Assembly (NCBI RefSeq): GCF_039537265.1
Contig: NZ_BAABAE010000003.1
Span: 310,001 to 374,000, forward strand
Direction of reading: 5' to 3'
From: Terrimesophilobacter bigeumensis
GTDB taxonomy: Bacteria > Actinomycetota > Actinomycetes > Actinomycetales > Microbacteriaceae
Length of the DNA: 64,000 nt
Shown: piece after piece, positions 32,006 to 39,675 of the stretch
Position numbering within the stretch: the stretch's first letter is position 1
How the letters are laid out: each line of letters begins with the position of its first letter
Program-made: the position numbers and the translations under genes
Notes under the pieces: model-generated
The model's input: the letters and a program-made list of their open reading frames with translations, nothing else
Databases searched by the model: none
Told to the model about the DNA's origin: nothing

Positions 32006-33100
32006 TTGGATCGCAGAAGCTTCCTGAAGGCAATCTCAGTCGCCGGTCTCGGCGCCGTCTCTGTCGGTGTGCTGGCGAGTTGTGCGCCCACGTCGCAGCC
32101 GGGGTCCGGAGACAATCCCGACGGTGCGGACCTCACTGCGGACATTGCCTTCGCACTGTTCCCCGGATATCTCGACTTGATGAACAAGCACGTGTTCGGC
32201 CCCTTCACCGGCAAGAACTCGAAGGTCAGCATCGCCCCGCTGGAGGGCCCGGCTTCCCAGACCTATGCGCAGCTGCTCGCAAGTCCCGAGTCGGCTCGGT
32301 CGATCCAGGGCGGGATGATGAACGACGCCCTGTCCTGGTCCGGTGTCAAGGACGGCCTCTGGGAGCACATGACGACCGCAGACGTGCCCAACCTGGAGAA
32401 GGTTCCTGAGGAACTGCGCAACGATGCAGGAACACCCTGGGTGTTCAACGGATTCGGCATCTCGTACAACCCGGAGAAGCTGCCTAGCGGGCTCGACAGC
32501 TGGAATGATCTCTACAGTCCCTCGCTCAAGGGCAAGGTCGCGATGTGGCCTGCCTACTTCGACGCCTATCTCATGGCCGCCGTTGCTGCCGGTGCGGATA
32601 GCACGGAGGTCGAGAAAGGTATCGAGCAGTGGAAGAAGGCGAAGGACAACATCGGCATGTGGATCACCTCCGTTGCCGATCTGCACCAGGCGATGGATCG
32701 TGGTGAGATCTGGGCCGCTCCTGACTACCTGAGCGTCACAGTTCGGGACTCGAAGGCAGGTATGAAACTCGCGATGTCTCTTCCTTCTGAGGGGGCCGTC
32801 CTGAATACCTATCAGCTTGAGTCGGTCAGCGGTAACAGTGCCGACCAGAAGAAGGCCATGGCCGGATTGATCGACCTCTCACTCGGCGATGGCGCACAGA
32901 AGGCTGCTTTCGAGCAGTCGTTCCTGACCCCGTCGAACGGTGACGTCACGGTCGATGCCAGCAGTGCACAGATCGAGGGTCTTAACGGTTATAGCTTCAC
33001 CGCGGCCGACGCGGTCAAGCGCTTCTACAAGGTCGACTACAAGTGGGTCGGCGAGAATACTGCGATGATCAAGAAGCTGATCGAAGACAATCTGCAGTAG
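32006..33100 (+). CDS. ABC transporter substrate-binding lipoprotein (PotD/family 1 type), Tat-type signal
   Basis: This 364-residue solute receptor begins at TTG 32006, five bases after AGGAG. The signal has twin arginines at residues 3-4 (DRRSFLK) and a lipobox VLASC ending at Cys26, so Tat export and lipidation are predicted, as for the other receptor at 21262. The mature protein shows the spermidine/putrescine-like pattern (FNGFGISYNPEKLPSGLDSWNDLYSPSLKGKVAMWPAYFDAYLMAAVAAGA). The frame stays open upstream to 31871, but that would remove the signal peptide from the N-terminus. Family members bind polyamines, 2-aminoethylphosphonate, iron or sugars; the ligand here is unknown and may be the compound degraded by this block. 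Confidence 0.9.
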   Translation: MDRRSFLKAISVAGLGAVSVGVLASCAPTSQPGSGDNPDGADLTADIAFALFPGYLDLMNKHVFGPFTGKNSKVSIAPLEGPASQTYAQLLASPESARSIQGGMMNDALSWSGVKDGLWEHMTTADVPNLEKVPEELRNDAGTPWVFNGFGISYNPEKLPSGLDSWNDLYSPSLKGKVAMWPAYFDAYLMAAVAAGADSTEVEKGIEQWKKAKDNIGMWITSVADLHQAMDRGEIWAAPDYLSVTVRDSKAGMKLAMSLPSEGAVLNTYQLESVSGNSADQKKAMAGLIDLSLGDGAQKAAFEQSFLTPSNGDVTVDASSAQIEGLNGYSFTAADAVKRFYKVDYKWVGENTAMIKKLIEDNLQ

Positions 33101-33106
33101 CCTCGT

Positions 33107-33129
33107 CCGGACTCCGCTGCCGGAGCCGG
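33107..33129. terminator. Intercistronic hairpin after the binding-protein gene
   Basis: CCGG-A-CTCCG and CGGAG-CCGG pair around a CTGC loop in the 54-bp gap between receptor and ATPase genes. Such hairpins often attenuate downstream transcription or protect the receptor mRNA, giving more receptor than transporter. Confidence 0.4.
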
Positions 33130-33154
33130 GCACCGACGTCAGGAACCACCGAGA

Positions 33155-34282
33155 ATGAACGCTGCCTCCATTCGATTGAATTCGGTCAGCAAGAGTTTCG
33201 GTCCGGATGTCCACGCGGTTCAGGACGTCTCTCTCACGATCGAGCCGGGGAGTCTCGTCACGCTGCTCGGGCCAAGCGGGAGTGGCAAGACCACCATCCT
33301 GCGATCGATCGCCGGCTTCGAGGACATCTCCTCCGGTGAGATACTCATCGACGGCGAGTCGATCGCCGCGACCCCGACCCACCGGCGGCAGCTGGGGATG
33401 GTCGCGCAGGACTACGCCCTGTTCCCCCATATGACGGTTCGCGACAACCTTGCCTTCGGGATCAGGAGCTCGAGGCGCGCCCGACGAGAGCGTTCGCGTC
33501 TGTCGTCCGGTCAGGTCGCGGAGCGGGTGGACCGCATGCTCGCTCTGGTGGGGCTCGACGGGTTCCAGGCGAGGAGGCCGCAGCAGCTTTCCGGCGGACA
33601 GAAGCAGCGAGTCGCCCTCGCGAGGGCGCTCGTGACGGACCCGAGGGTTCTGCTCCTGGACGAGCCGTTCGCCGCCCTCGACAAGCATCTCCGCGAGCAG
33701 CTGCAGATCGAGGTCCGCAGGATCCAGCAGGAGGTGGGCATCACCACCGTCTTCGTGACGCACGATCAGGGTGAGGCCCTCTCCATGAGCGACCATGTCG
33801 CCGTGCTCAACCGTGGCAGGCTCGAGCAGTACGCCACCCCGCTGGAGATCTACGATGAGCCGGCGACCCGGTTCGTGGCCGAGTTCGTCGGAAGGATCAA
33901 TCTGCTCGATGGGGTCGTCGCATCCGGCAATGCCGGTCGGACGGATGTCGTGCTGGCGGATGGGAGCCGGATAGCCCTGGAAGGCGGGCGAGAGACGCCG
34001 GCGGGCGAGAGGGTCCAGTTGTCCGTCCGCCCCGAGCGCATTCGTCTCACTCATGCCTCCGAGCGTCACGACGACGGCCTCAACACCATCATGGGCGTCG
34101 TCAAGACGGTGGTCTACCTCGGGGATCGCATCGATGTGACGATGAACACCATCGTCGGGGAGATCGCGGCGAATGTTCCGCGCGATCGTTCCGGCGACAC
34201 CGAGTTCGCCGATGGCGATCATGTCCGGATCCAGTTCGCCTACGGCGCTGGGACGGTGCTTCCGGACCTCCTGCCGTCATGA
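33155..34282 (+). CDS. ABC transporter ATP-binding protein (PotA type, with TOBE domain)
   Basis: This 375-residue ATPase of the spermidine/putrescine-iron family has Walker A GPSGSGKTT (39-47), Q-loop MVAQDYALFPHMTVRDN, signature LSGGQKQRVALARAL (145-159), Walker B LLLDEPFAALDKHLR and H-loop VTHDQGEALSMSDHV. The C-terminal ~100 residues form a TOBE domain (VQLSVRPERIRLTH, VYLGDRIDVTMNT). It energises the two permeases that follow; the next start overlaps its stop as ATGA. Its long basic insertion around residues 104-118 (SSRRARRERSRLSS) is longer than usual. Confidence 0.93.
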   Translation: MNAASIRLNSVSKSFGPDVHAVQDVSLTIEPGSLVTLLGPSGSGKTTILRSIAGFEDISSGEILIDGESIAATPTHRRQLGMVAQDYALFPHMTVRDNLAFGIRSSRRARRERSRLSSGQVAERVDRMLALVGLDGFQARRPQQLSGGQKQRVALARALVTDPRVLLLDEPFAALDKHLREQLQIEVRRIQQEVGITTVFVTHDQGEALSMSDHVAVLNRGRLEQYATPLEIYDEPATRFVAEFVGRINLLDGVVASGNAGRTDVVLADGSRIALEGGRETPAGERVQLSVRPERIRLTHASERHDDGLNTIMGVVKTVVYLGDRIDVTMNTIVGEIAANVPRDRSGDTEFADGDHVRIQFAYGAGTVLPDLLPS

Positions 34283-35157
34283 ACGCGCGCCTGAAGATGA
34301 CGGCGAGCAGGCGACGACTCGTCTCGTTACTGATCAGCATCTCACCGGCACTCATCCTGATCGGGGCGCTGTTCCTCCTGCCGCTGCTCCGCCTGATCCA
34401 ATTGAGCACTACGGATGCCTACCCGAAACCGAGCGAGGTCCTCACCTTCGAGAACTACGCGGAGATCTTCGCGAGGGCATTTCATCTGACCTCGCTCGTC
34501 ACGTCCCTGGAGCTTGCGGTGGTCGTCACGGTGATCACCGCGGTGCTCGGATACCCTCTCGCGTACTACCTGGTCCGTTCCACCTCGAGGTACAAGGCGC
34601 TGATCCTGCTGGCCATCATCTCGCCACTCCTGATCAGTGTCGTCGTCCGGAGTATCGGCTGGCTCATCCTGCTCGGTCGGGAAGGCGTCGTCAACCAGCT
34701 TCTTCTGTCGCTCGGTCTCGTCTCGGAGCCCCTTCAGCTGCTGTACAACTTCATGACGGTGGTCGTCGGCGAGGTGAATATCCTGATGCCGTTCATGGTG
34801 CTCAGCCTCACGACATCGTTGAGCCAGATACCGCGCTCGCTGGAGGAGGGGGCTTCTGTCATGGGAGCAGGAGCGGTGCAACGCTTCCTGCGCGTGACCC
34901 TTCCCCTCAGCGCTCCCGGCTTGATCTCGGGGGCGATGCTGGTGTTCATCCTGACCATGGGTTCCTACGTCACCCCTCAGATGCTCGGAGGCGGCAAGGT
35001 GAACGTGATCACGACCGACATCTACAGCAGGATGATGGTCGACTTCGACTGGCCGATGGGCGCGGCCCTTTCCGTCGTGACGCTGCTGTTGACGTTGAGC
35101 GTCGTCGTGGTCATGAGTCGGATCCAGTCCCGGCTGATGGGTGGGATGACGCGATGA
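34279..35157 (+). CDS. ABC transporter permease (PotB type)
   Basis: This 292-residue membrane protein has about six helices and the permease core of the PotB/family-1 type (SSTSRYKALILLAIISPLLISVVVRSIGWLILLGREG). The EAA loop is RSLEEGASVMGAGAVQRFLRVTLPLSAPGLISGAML. It is bracketed by 4-bp overlaps with the ATPase and with the second permease, indicating coupled synthesis of the transport complex. Confidence 0.92.
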   Translation: MNARLKMTASRRRLVSLLISISPALILIGALFLLPLLRLIQLSTTDAYPKPSEVLTFENYAEIFARAFHLTSLVTSLELAVVVTVITAVLGYPLAYYLVRSTSRYKALILLAIISPLLISVVVRSIGWLILLGREGVVNQLLLSLGLVSEPLQLLYNFMTVVVGEVNILMPFMVLSLTTSLSQIPRSLEEGASVMGAGAVQRFLRVTLPLSAPGLISGAMLVFILTMGSYVTPQMLGGGKVNVITTDIYSRMMVDFDWPMGAALSVVTLLLTLSVVVVMSRIQSRLMGGMTR

Positions 35158-36014
35158 GCCAGGAGATGCTGAGCACGACACTGCCGCCCGCGACGGTCCC
35201 GGCGCGCAGAGGCAGAGCCGGAAAGAGGCGCGCGACGCCTCGGATGCTCGGGCTCTATGCGGCCGTCATGGCACTGCTCTCGGCGCTTCCGCTGCTCATC
35301 CTCATCCCGGTGAGCCTGAACCCGAAACCGGTGGTGGGTTTTCCCGAGGGCGGACTGAGCCTTGCCTGGTACGTCAAGGTTTTCGAGGGCACGAACTTTC
35401 CCGAGGCCTTTCTCACGAGCTTCCTCGTCGGGATCGTCTCAACGGGGATCAGCCTTATCGCCGGTTCTCTGGCGGCCTGGGGGCTCACTCGCAATCGTTT
35501 CAAAGGTGTTGCGCTGGTCGAAGCCTTCCTGCTGAGCCCGTTGCTGCTCGCGCGCATCGTCTACGGCATCGCGATGCTGATCGTGCTCACTCAGTTCGGC
35601 CTCATCCGCACGACGTCGGGGCTCATCGTGGCTCACGCGGTGATCGTGATGCCGTACGTGGTCCGCATCGTCGGGAGCACGCTGCTGGGAATCCCCAAAT
35701 CCCTGGAGGAGGCGGCCGCTGTGCTCGGTGCAGGCCAGGTCCGCACGTTCGCCCGGATCACCTTTCCCCTTCTCCGGCCCGGTCTCATCGCCGCGACCAT
35801 CTTCGGGTTCATCACGTCTTTTGACGAGTTCACCATGACCGTGTTCCTCGTCGGTGCGCAGACCAGGACTCTGCCGGTGGAGATCTTCAGATACGCAGAA
35901 CTGATCGTCGACCCTTCGGTCGCCGCCTTGAGCGTCATGCTGATCCTCGGGACCTTGGTGGCGGTCATCGTCCTGGAGAGGACGCTCGGGTTGGAGAAGG
36001 TGCTGAAGGCCTGA
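35154..36014 (+). CDS. ABC transporter permease (PotC type)
   Basis: This 286-residue second permease of the importer has a basic cytoplasmic start of about 30 residues, then six helices. The EAA loop reads KSLEEAAAVLGAGQVRTFARITFPLLRPGLIAATIFGFITSFDEFTMTVFLVG, the last part being the PotC hallmark. ATG 35154 overlaps the PotB-type stop; a longer upstream frame would overlap the whole preceding gene and is a false extension. It is followed after 31 bp by the amidohydrolase gene, likely in the same transcript. Confidence 0.92.
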   Translation: MSQEMLSTTLPPATVPARRGRAGKRRATPRMLGLYAAVMALLSALPLLILIPVSLNPKPVVGFPEGGLSLAWYVKVFEGTNFPEAFLTSFLVGIVSTGISLIAGSLAAWGLTRNRFKGVALVEAFLLSPLLLARIVYGIAMLIVLTQFGLIRTTSGLIVAHAVIVMPYVVRIVGSTLLGIPKSLEEAAAVLGAGQVRTFARITFPLLRPGLIAATIFGFITSFDEFTMTVFLVGAQTRTLPVEIFRYAELIVDPSVAALSVMLILGTLVAVIVLERTLGLEKVLKA

Positions 36015-36045
36015 GGCCCGAGGCCGCCGAGCTCGAGGGCTCAGA

Positions 36046-36936
36046 GTGAAGAGATATGGAGTGAATGTGATCGTCGACTGTTCCGTCAACTACCGTGGGC
36101 ACCCGAACCTCGGGCTCTACGACTACCTTCAGATCCCGCGTCGCGATCCGAAGCCGTGGCAGCTGGGCGACCTGATCGCCGAGCTCGACGCCAACGGCAT
36201 CGCGATGGCCGGCCTCATCGCCAGTGTGGTGGCCGATGGCGTTGGGGGAGAGATCGATCCGATCGGTGCGGAGGAGATCCATCCGATGCTCGCAGCGGCG
36301 CCGGATCGGCTCTTCGGCTGGGTGGGGATCAATCCGCTCACCACCATGGAGACCGTCCGCTACATCGACTACGCCGTCCGTGAGCTCGGCTTCAAGGCCG
36401 TGCACGTTTATCCGCACTGGTTCGGGGTGCCGATCAACGACCGGCTCTACTATCCGATCTACGCGAAGTGCGCCGAGCTCGGGGTGCCGATCGGTCTCCA
36501 GGTGGGCACCCAGTCGCCACGCTCCGGCGCGAAGTTCTCAGCCCATCCGCTGCTCCTGGACGATGTCGCTTTCGACTTTCCCGAGCTGAAGATCCTGGGC
36601 CTGCACCTGGGCCATCCGTTCCTCACCGAGATGCTCATGCTGTGCAAGAACCACGAGAACGTGTACGTCGTCGCCGACGCGCACCCTCCGGCCCACTGGG
36701 GCAGTGAGGTGCTCGACTACATACTGCAGAAGTACTGGTCGAACAAGGATGGCGCCCGAAAGGTCATCTGGGGTACCGATTACCCGGTCCAGGGCTTCGC
36801 CGAGTCGCTACGGCAGCTTCGCGACCTGGAGCTGCCCGCCGAGACTCTCGACCTTGTCGCTGGAGGAAATGCGCGGCGGGTCTTCGGGCTCGACGAGGTC
36901 CCGGCTCCGACTGATCAGGAGGAAACTCATGCGTAA
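36046..36936 (+). CDS. Amidohydrolase_2/ACMSD-like TIM-barrel protein with altered metal motif
   Basis: This 296-residue protein has the amidohydrolase_2 fold found in aminocarboxymuconate-semialdehyde decarboxylase, gamma-resorcylate decarboxylase and lactonases. Later ligands are recognisable: His120/His124 region (AVHVYPHWFG), GLHLGHPF (His187, His190) and GTDYP with Asp245. The N-terminal metal motif, usually D-x-H-x-H or D-C-D-V-H, is D-C-S-V-N (residues 11-15), so two ligands are changed. It starts with GTG at 36046 after GAGGG. The 3' end overlaps the E1 gene start by 8 bp. It may be a decarboxylase or hydrolase using a reduced metal site; function remains open. Confidence 0.82.
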   Translation: MKRYGVNVIVDCSVNYRGHPNLGLYDYLQIPRRDPKPWQLGDLIAELDANGIAMAGLIASVVADGVGGEIDPIGAEEIHPMLAAAPDRLFGWVGINPLTTMETVRYIDYAVRELGFKAVHVYPHWFGVPINDRLYYPIYAKCAELGVPIGLQVGTQSPRSGAKFSAHPLLLDDVAFDFPELKILGLHLGHPFLTEMLMLCKNHENVYVVADAHPPAHWGSEVLDYILQKYWSNKDGARKVIWGTDYPVQGFAESLRQLRDLELPAETLDLVAGGNARRVFGLDEVPAPTDQEETHA

Positions 36937-38905
36937 TGAGGCGCTTACGGTACGGTCGGCGTACCGGCACATGTCGCTCATCCGCCGCTTCGAGGAGCGA
37001 GTGCTCGAGCTCTCGGCGGAGGGGCTGGCGGCCGGGTCCATCCATCCGTGCCTCGGCCAGGAGGCGATTCCGGTCGGCGCGCTGGCGGCGCTCCAGCCGC
37101 AGGACAGGGTGCTCGCCACCTACCGGGGCCACGGCTGGGCCCTGGCTTGCGGATCCGAGCCGGCGGCGGTGCTCGGCGAGATCGCGCAGCGAGCCGGTGG
37201 CACCAACGGTGGGAGGGCGGGTTCGGCCCTGCTCAGCGATCCGGATGCGGGGTTCCTGGGCGAGAACTCCATCGTCGGCGCCGGGGTGCCGATCGCGGAT
37301 GGGGTGGCACTGGCCGCGAGGTCCCAGGGGACCGGGCGGGTCGTCGTCACCTCGATCGGCGATGGCGCGATGAATCAAGGCTCGACGTCGGAAGGGATGA
37401 TCTTCGCCGCCGCCAACAACCTTCCCGTGATCTTCCTGTGCGAGAACAACGGATGGTCGGAGATGACCCCGATCTCCCGGACGACCCGGGGAGCGGACCT
37501 CGCCGTACGCGGGACGGCGCTGGGCATCGAGAGCCACGTCGTCGATGGCCTCGATCCGTTCGCCGTGGAGAAGGCGGTCTCCCAGGCCGCCGAGGTCTGT
37601 CGCAGGGGGGAGGGGCCGGTCCTGCTCGAATGCAAGACGGTGAGGCTCAAGGGTCATTACAACAAGGACATCGAGCACTATCGCCCGACAGAGGATCAGG
37701 AGGCGGCCACTGCCGCCGATCCGATCGCCCGGTTGCGGAACGCTGCGCTCGACCACGGGCTGCTGGAGGAGCAGGATCTGCGTGACGTCGACGCGGAGGT
37801 GGCCTCGATCATCGACGACGCCACCCTTCGGGTGCGCTCGATGCCGCTTCCGGACCCCGCGACCGTCCTCGATCACCTCTACGGCGAGGTTCCCGTGCCC
37901 GGGGCTGTCTCGGGGCAGGTCCAGACTCTCGAACTGACCTACCAGAGGGCGGCCAACCTCGCCTTGAGAACCGAGCTCGAGAATCGCCCGGAGGTGCTCG
38001 TCTACGGCGAGGATGTCGGCTTCAGCGGAGGCATCTTCGGTGTGACCCGGGGTCTGCAGAAGGAGTTCGGCAGCGAGCGCGTCTTCGATACACCGATCTC
38101 GGAGAGTGCCATCCTCGGTTCCGCCATCGGCGCGGCCATGGAGGGGATGCGTCCCGTCGTCGAGATCATGTGGGCGGACTTCGTGTTCGTCGCGCTCGAT
38201 CAGATCGTCAACCAGGCGACCAACGTCAGGTACATCAATCGTTCGAGACTGCATGCTCCCCTCACGATCAGGATGCAGCAGGGGGTCACCCCCGGATCCT
38301 GCGCCCAGCACTCCCAGTCCATTGAGGCATTCTTCGCCCACATGCCGGGGATCAAGGTGGGGCTGCCGTCCACGCCTCAGGATGCGTACGACATGCTCCG
38401 GGCGGCGGTGGCCGATCCGGACCCGACGGTTCTCATCGAAGCGCGCGAGCTCTACCAGGAGAGCGCGTCCGTCGAGGTCGGAGGCCCCCTCCAGCGGGCC
38501 GAGGGCGCCAGGGTCCACCGGGATGGGGAGGACGTGGCCATCATCACCTGGGGGGCGATGCTGCACCGTGCCTTGGCTGCGGCGGAGCGGCTGCAGTCCG
38601 AGTCCATCTCTGCCACGGTCCTCGATCTGCGGTGGTTGCGTCCTCTCGACGAGGAATCCATCGCCTCGGTCGTCGAGAGATGCCGGGGTCGTGTCCTCGT
38701 CGTCCACGAGGCCACCGAGACCTCGGGTTTCGGTGCCGAGGTGGTCACGAGGATCACCGAGCGCTGCTTCGACGAGTTGCCGTCACCCGTTGTACGACTC
38801 GGAACTCCGGATGTGCGCATGCCGTCCGCCCCCAATCTGCAGCAGGCCGTTGTGCCGACGTCGGAGAAGATCTACTTCGCGGTGCGAGCCTTGCTGGGTC
38901 GGTAA
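36929..38905 (+). CDS. Fused alpha-beta 2-oxoacid dehydrogenase E1 component
   Basis: This 658-residue thiamine diphosphate enzyme joins both E1 chains. Residues 1-325 form the alpha part, with the TPP motif starting GDG at 144 and ending NN at 173-174. From about 332 on lies the beta part (LTYQRAANLALRTELENRPEVLVYGEDVG, RVFDTPISESAILGSAIGAAMEGMRPVVE). Fused E1 proteins of this type act on pyruvate, acetoin or branched 2-oxoacids. No E2 acyltransferase or E3 gene lies nearby, so either those subunits come from elsewhere in the genome or the enzyme works alone. ATG 36929 has AGGAGGAAACTC before it. Probable last catabolic gene of the unit. Confidence 0.9.
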   Translation: MRNEALTVRSAYRHMSLIRRFEERVLELSAEGLAAGSIHPCLGQEAIPVGALAALQPQDRVLATYRGHGWALACGSEPAAVLGEIAQRAGGTNGGRAGSALLSDPDAGFLGENSIVGAGVPIADGVALAARSQGTGRVVVTSIGDGAMNQGSTSEGMIFAAANNLPVIFLCENNGWSEMTPISRTTRGADLAVRGTALGIESHVVDGLDPFAVEKAVSQAAEVCRRGEGPVLLECKTVRLKGHYNKDIEHYRPTEDQEAATAADPIARLRNAALDHGLLEEQDLRDVDAEVASIIDDATLRVRSMPLPDPATVLDHLYGEVPVPGAVSGQVQTLELTYQRAANLALRTELENRPEVLVYGEDVGFSGGIFGVTRGLQKEFGSERVFDTPISESAILGSAIGAAMEGMRPVVEIMWADFVFVALDQIVNQATNVRYINRSRLHAPLTIRMQQGVTPGSCAQHSQSIEAFFAHMPGIKVGLPSTPQDAYDMLRAAVADPDPTVLIEARELYQESASVEVGGPLQRAEGARVHRDGEDVAIITWGAMLHRALAAAERLQSESISATVLDLRWLRPLDEESIASVVERCRGRVLVVHEATETSGFGAEVVTRITERCFDELPSPVVRLGTPDVRMPSAPNLQQAVVPTSEKIYFAVRALLGR

Positions 38906-38916
38906 GAAAGGCGCTC

Positions 38917-38986
38917 TGTATACATAGGTGCGATATAATCGGAGAAAGCGGCATTCTTTTGCTGTCTGTCGCGATCTTTGTATACG
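38917..38986 (+). promoter_or_regulatory. Promoter and GntR-type operators of the prp operon
   Basis: A near-consensus -10 TATAAT lies at 38934-38939. Two copies of the core TGTATAC flank it: TGTATACA at 38917-38924 and TTGTATACG at 38978-38986. They fit the TNGT-N-ACNA pattern bound by FadR-subfamily (FCD) GntR regulators such as the one encoded directly downstream, so autoregulation of the regulator-prpDBC unit is likely. Confidence 0.65.
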
Positions 38987-38997
38987 CAGGAGGTGCG

Positions 38998-39660
38998 ATG
39001 CGGGCGAGCGATCAGGCCTTCGAGGCGCTCCGCGGCGAGATCCTGGAGTGGACATTGCGTCCCGGTACCATCCTCACCGAGGTCGAGCAGGCCGATCGCC
39101 TGAAACTCTCCCGTACCCCGATCCGTGAGGCGTTCGCGCGGCTCACCGCCGAAGGCCTGCTCGTCCCGTTGCCCGGCCGTGGCGTTGTCGTCAGCGACCT
39201 CTCCCGGGAGACGATCATCGAGCTGTTCGAGCTGAGGGTCGTACTCGAGTCCGAGGCCGCGCGGCTGGTCGCGCTGCGCCGGGATCCTGCGGTCTTCCTC
39301 GCCCTGCGCGATGAGTTCCTCGTCGCCCCCGCCCTGCTCGAGCACGACGATGATCGTCGGGAGTACTACGCTCTCGTCGAGCGTCTCGACGCGGCGATGG
39401 ACGCGGCGCTCCAGAGTCGTTTCCTGCTCGCCGCCATCCGTCAGTTGCGACCCCACTTGACCCGCGCGCGCCGACTGGCGCGTGACGACAGCGCCCGGTT
39501 GATCGCCGCTGCGGGCGAGCACATGACGATCGTCGAGGCGATCGTCGACGGCGACTCCGAGCTTGCTGCGAATGCCACCAGCATCCACCTGAAAAAGAGC
39601 CTGAAGAATATTCTGAACGCGGTTGACACGACCACCGAGACAGTAACCACATCACGATAA
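38998..39660 (+). CDS. GntR family regulator, FadR/FCD subfamily
   Basis: This 220-residue regulator has an N-terminal winged helix (AFEALRGEILEWTLRPGTILTEVEQADRLKLSRTPIREAFARLTAEGLL) followed by the all-helical FCD ligand domain (IIELFELRVVLESEAARLVALR, and HMTIVEAIVDGDSELAANATSIHLKKSL, carrying histidines typical of the metal/ligand site). ATG 38998 follows AGGAGGTGCG. It is 15 bp upstream of prpD in the same direction, so it heads the methylcitrate operon and probably senses a C3/C7 acid. Many actinobacteria control prp genes with an unrelated RamB/PrpR-type protein, so the GntR arrangement is notable but not unprecedented. Confidence 0.9.
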   Translation: MRASDQAFEALRGEILEWTLRPGTILTEVEQADRLKLSRTPIREAFARLTAEGLLVPLPGRGVVVSDLSRETIIELFELRVVLESEAARLVALRRDPAVFLALRDEFLVAPALLEHDDDRREYYALVERLDAAMDAALQSRFLLAAIRQLRPHLTRARRLARDDSARLIAAAGEHMTIVEAIVDGDSELAANATSIHLKKSLKNILNAVDTTTETVTTSR

Positions 39661-39675
39661 GCAAGGGGGAACACC

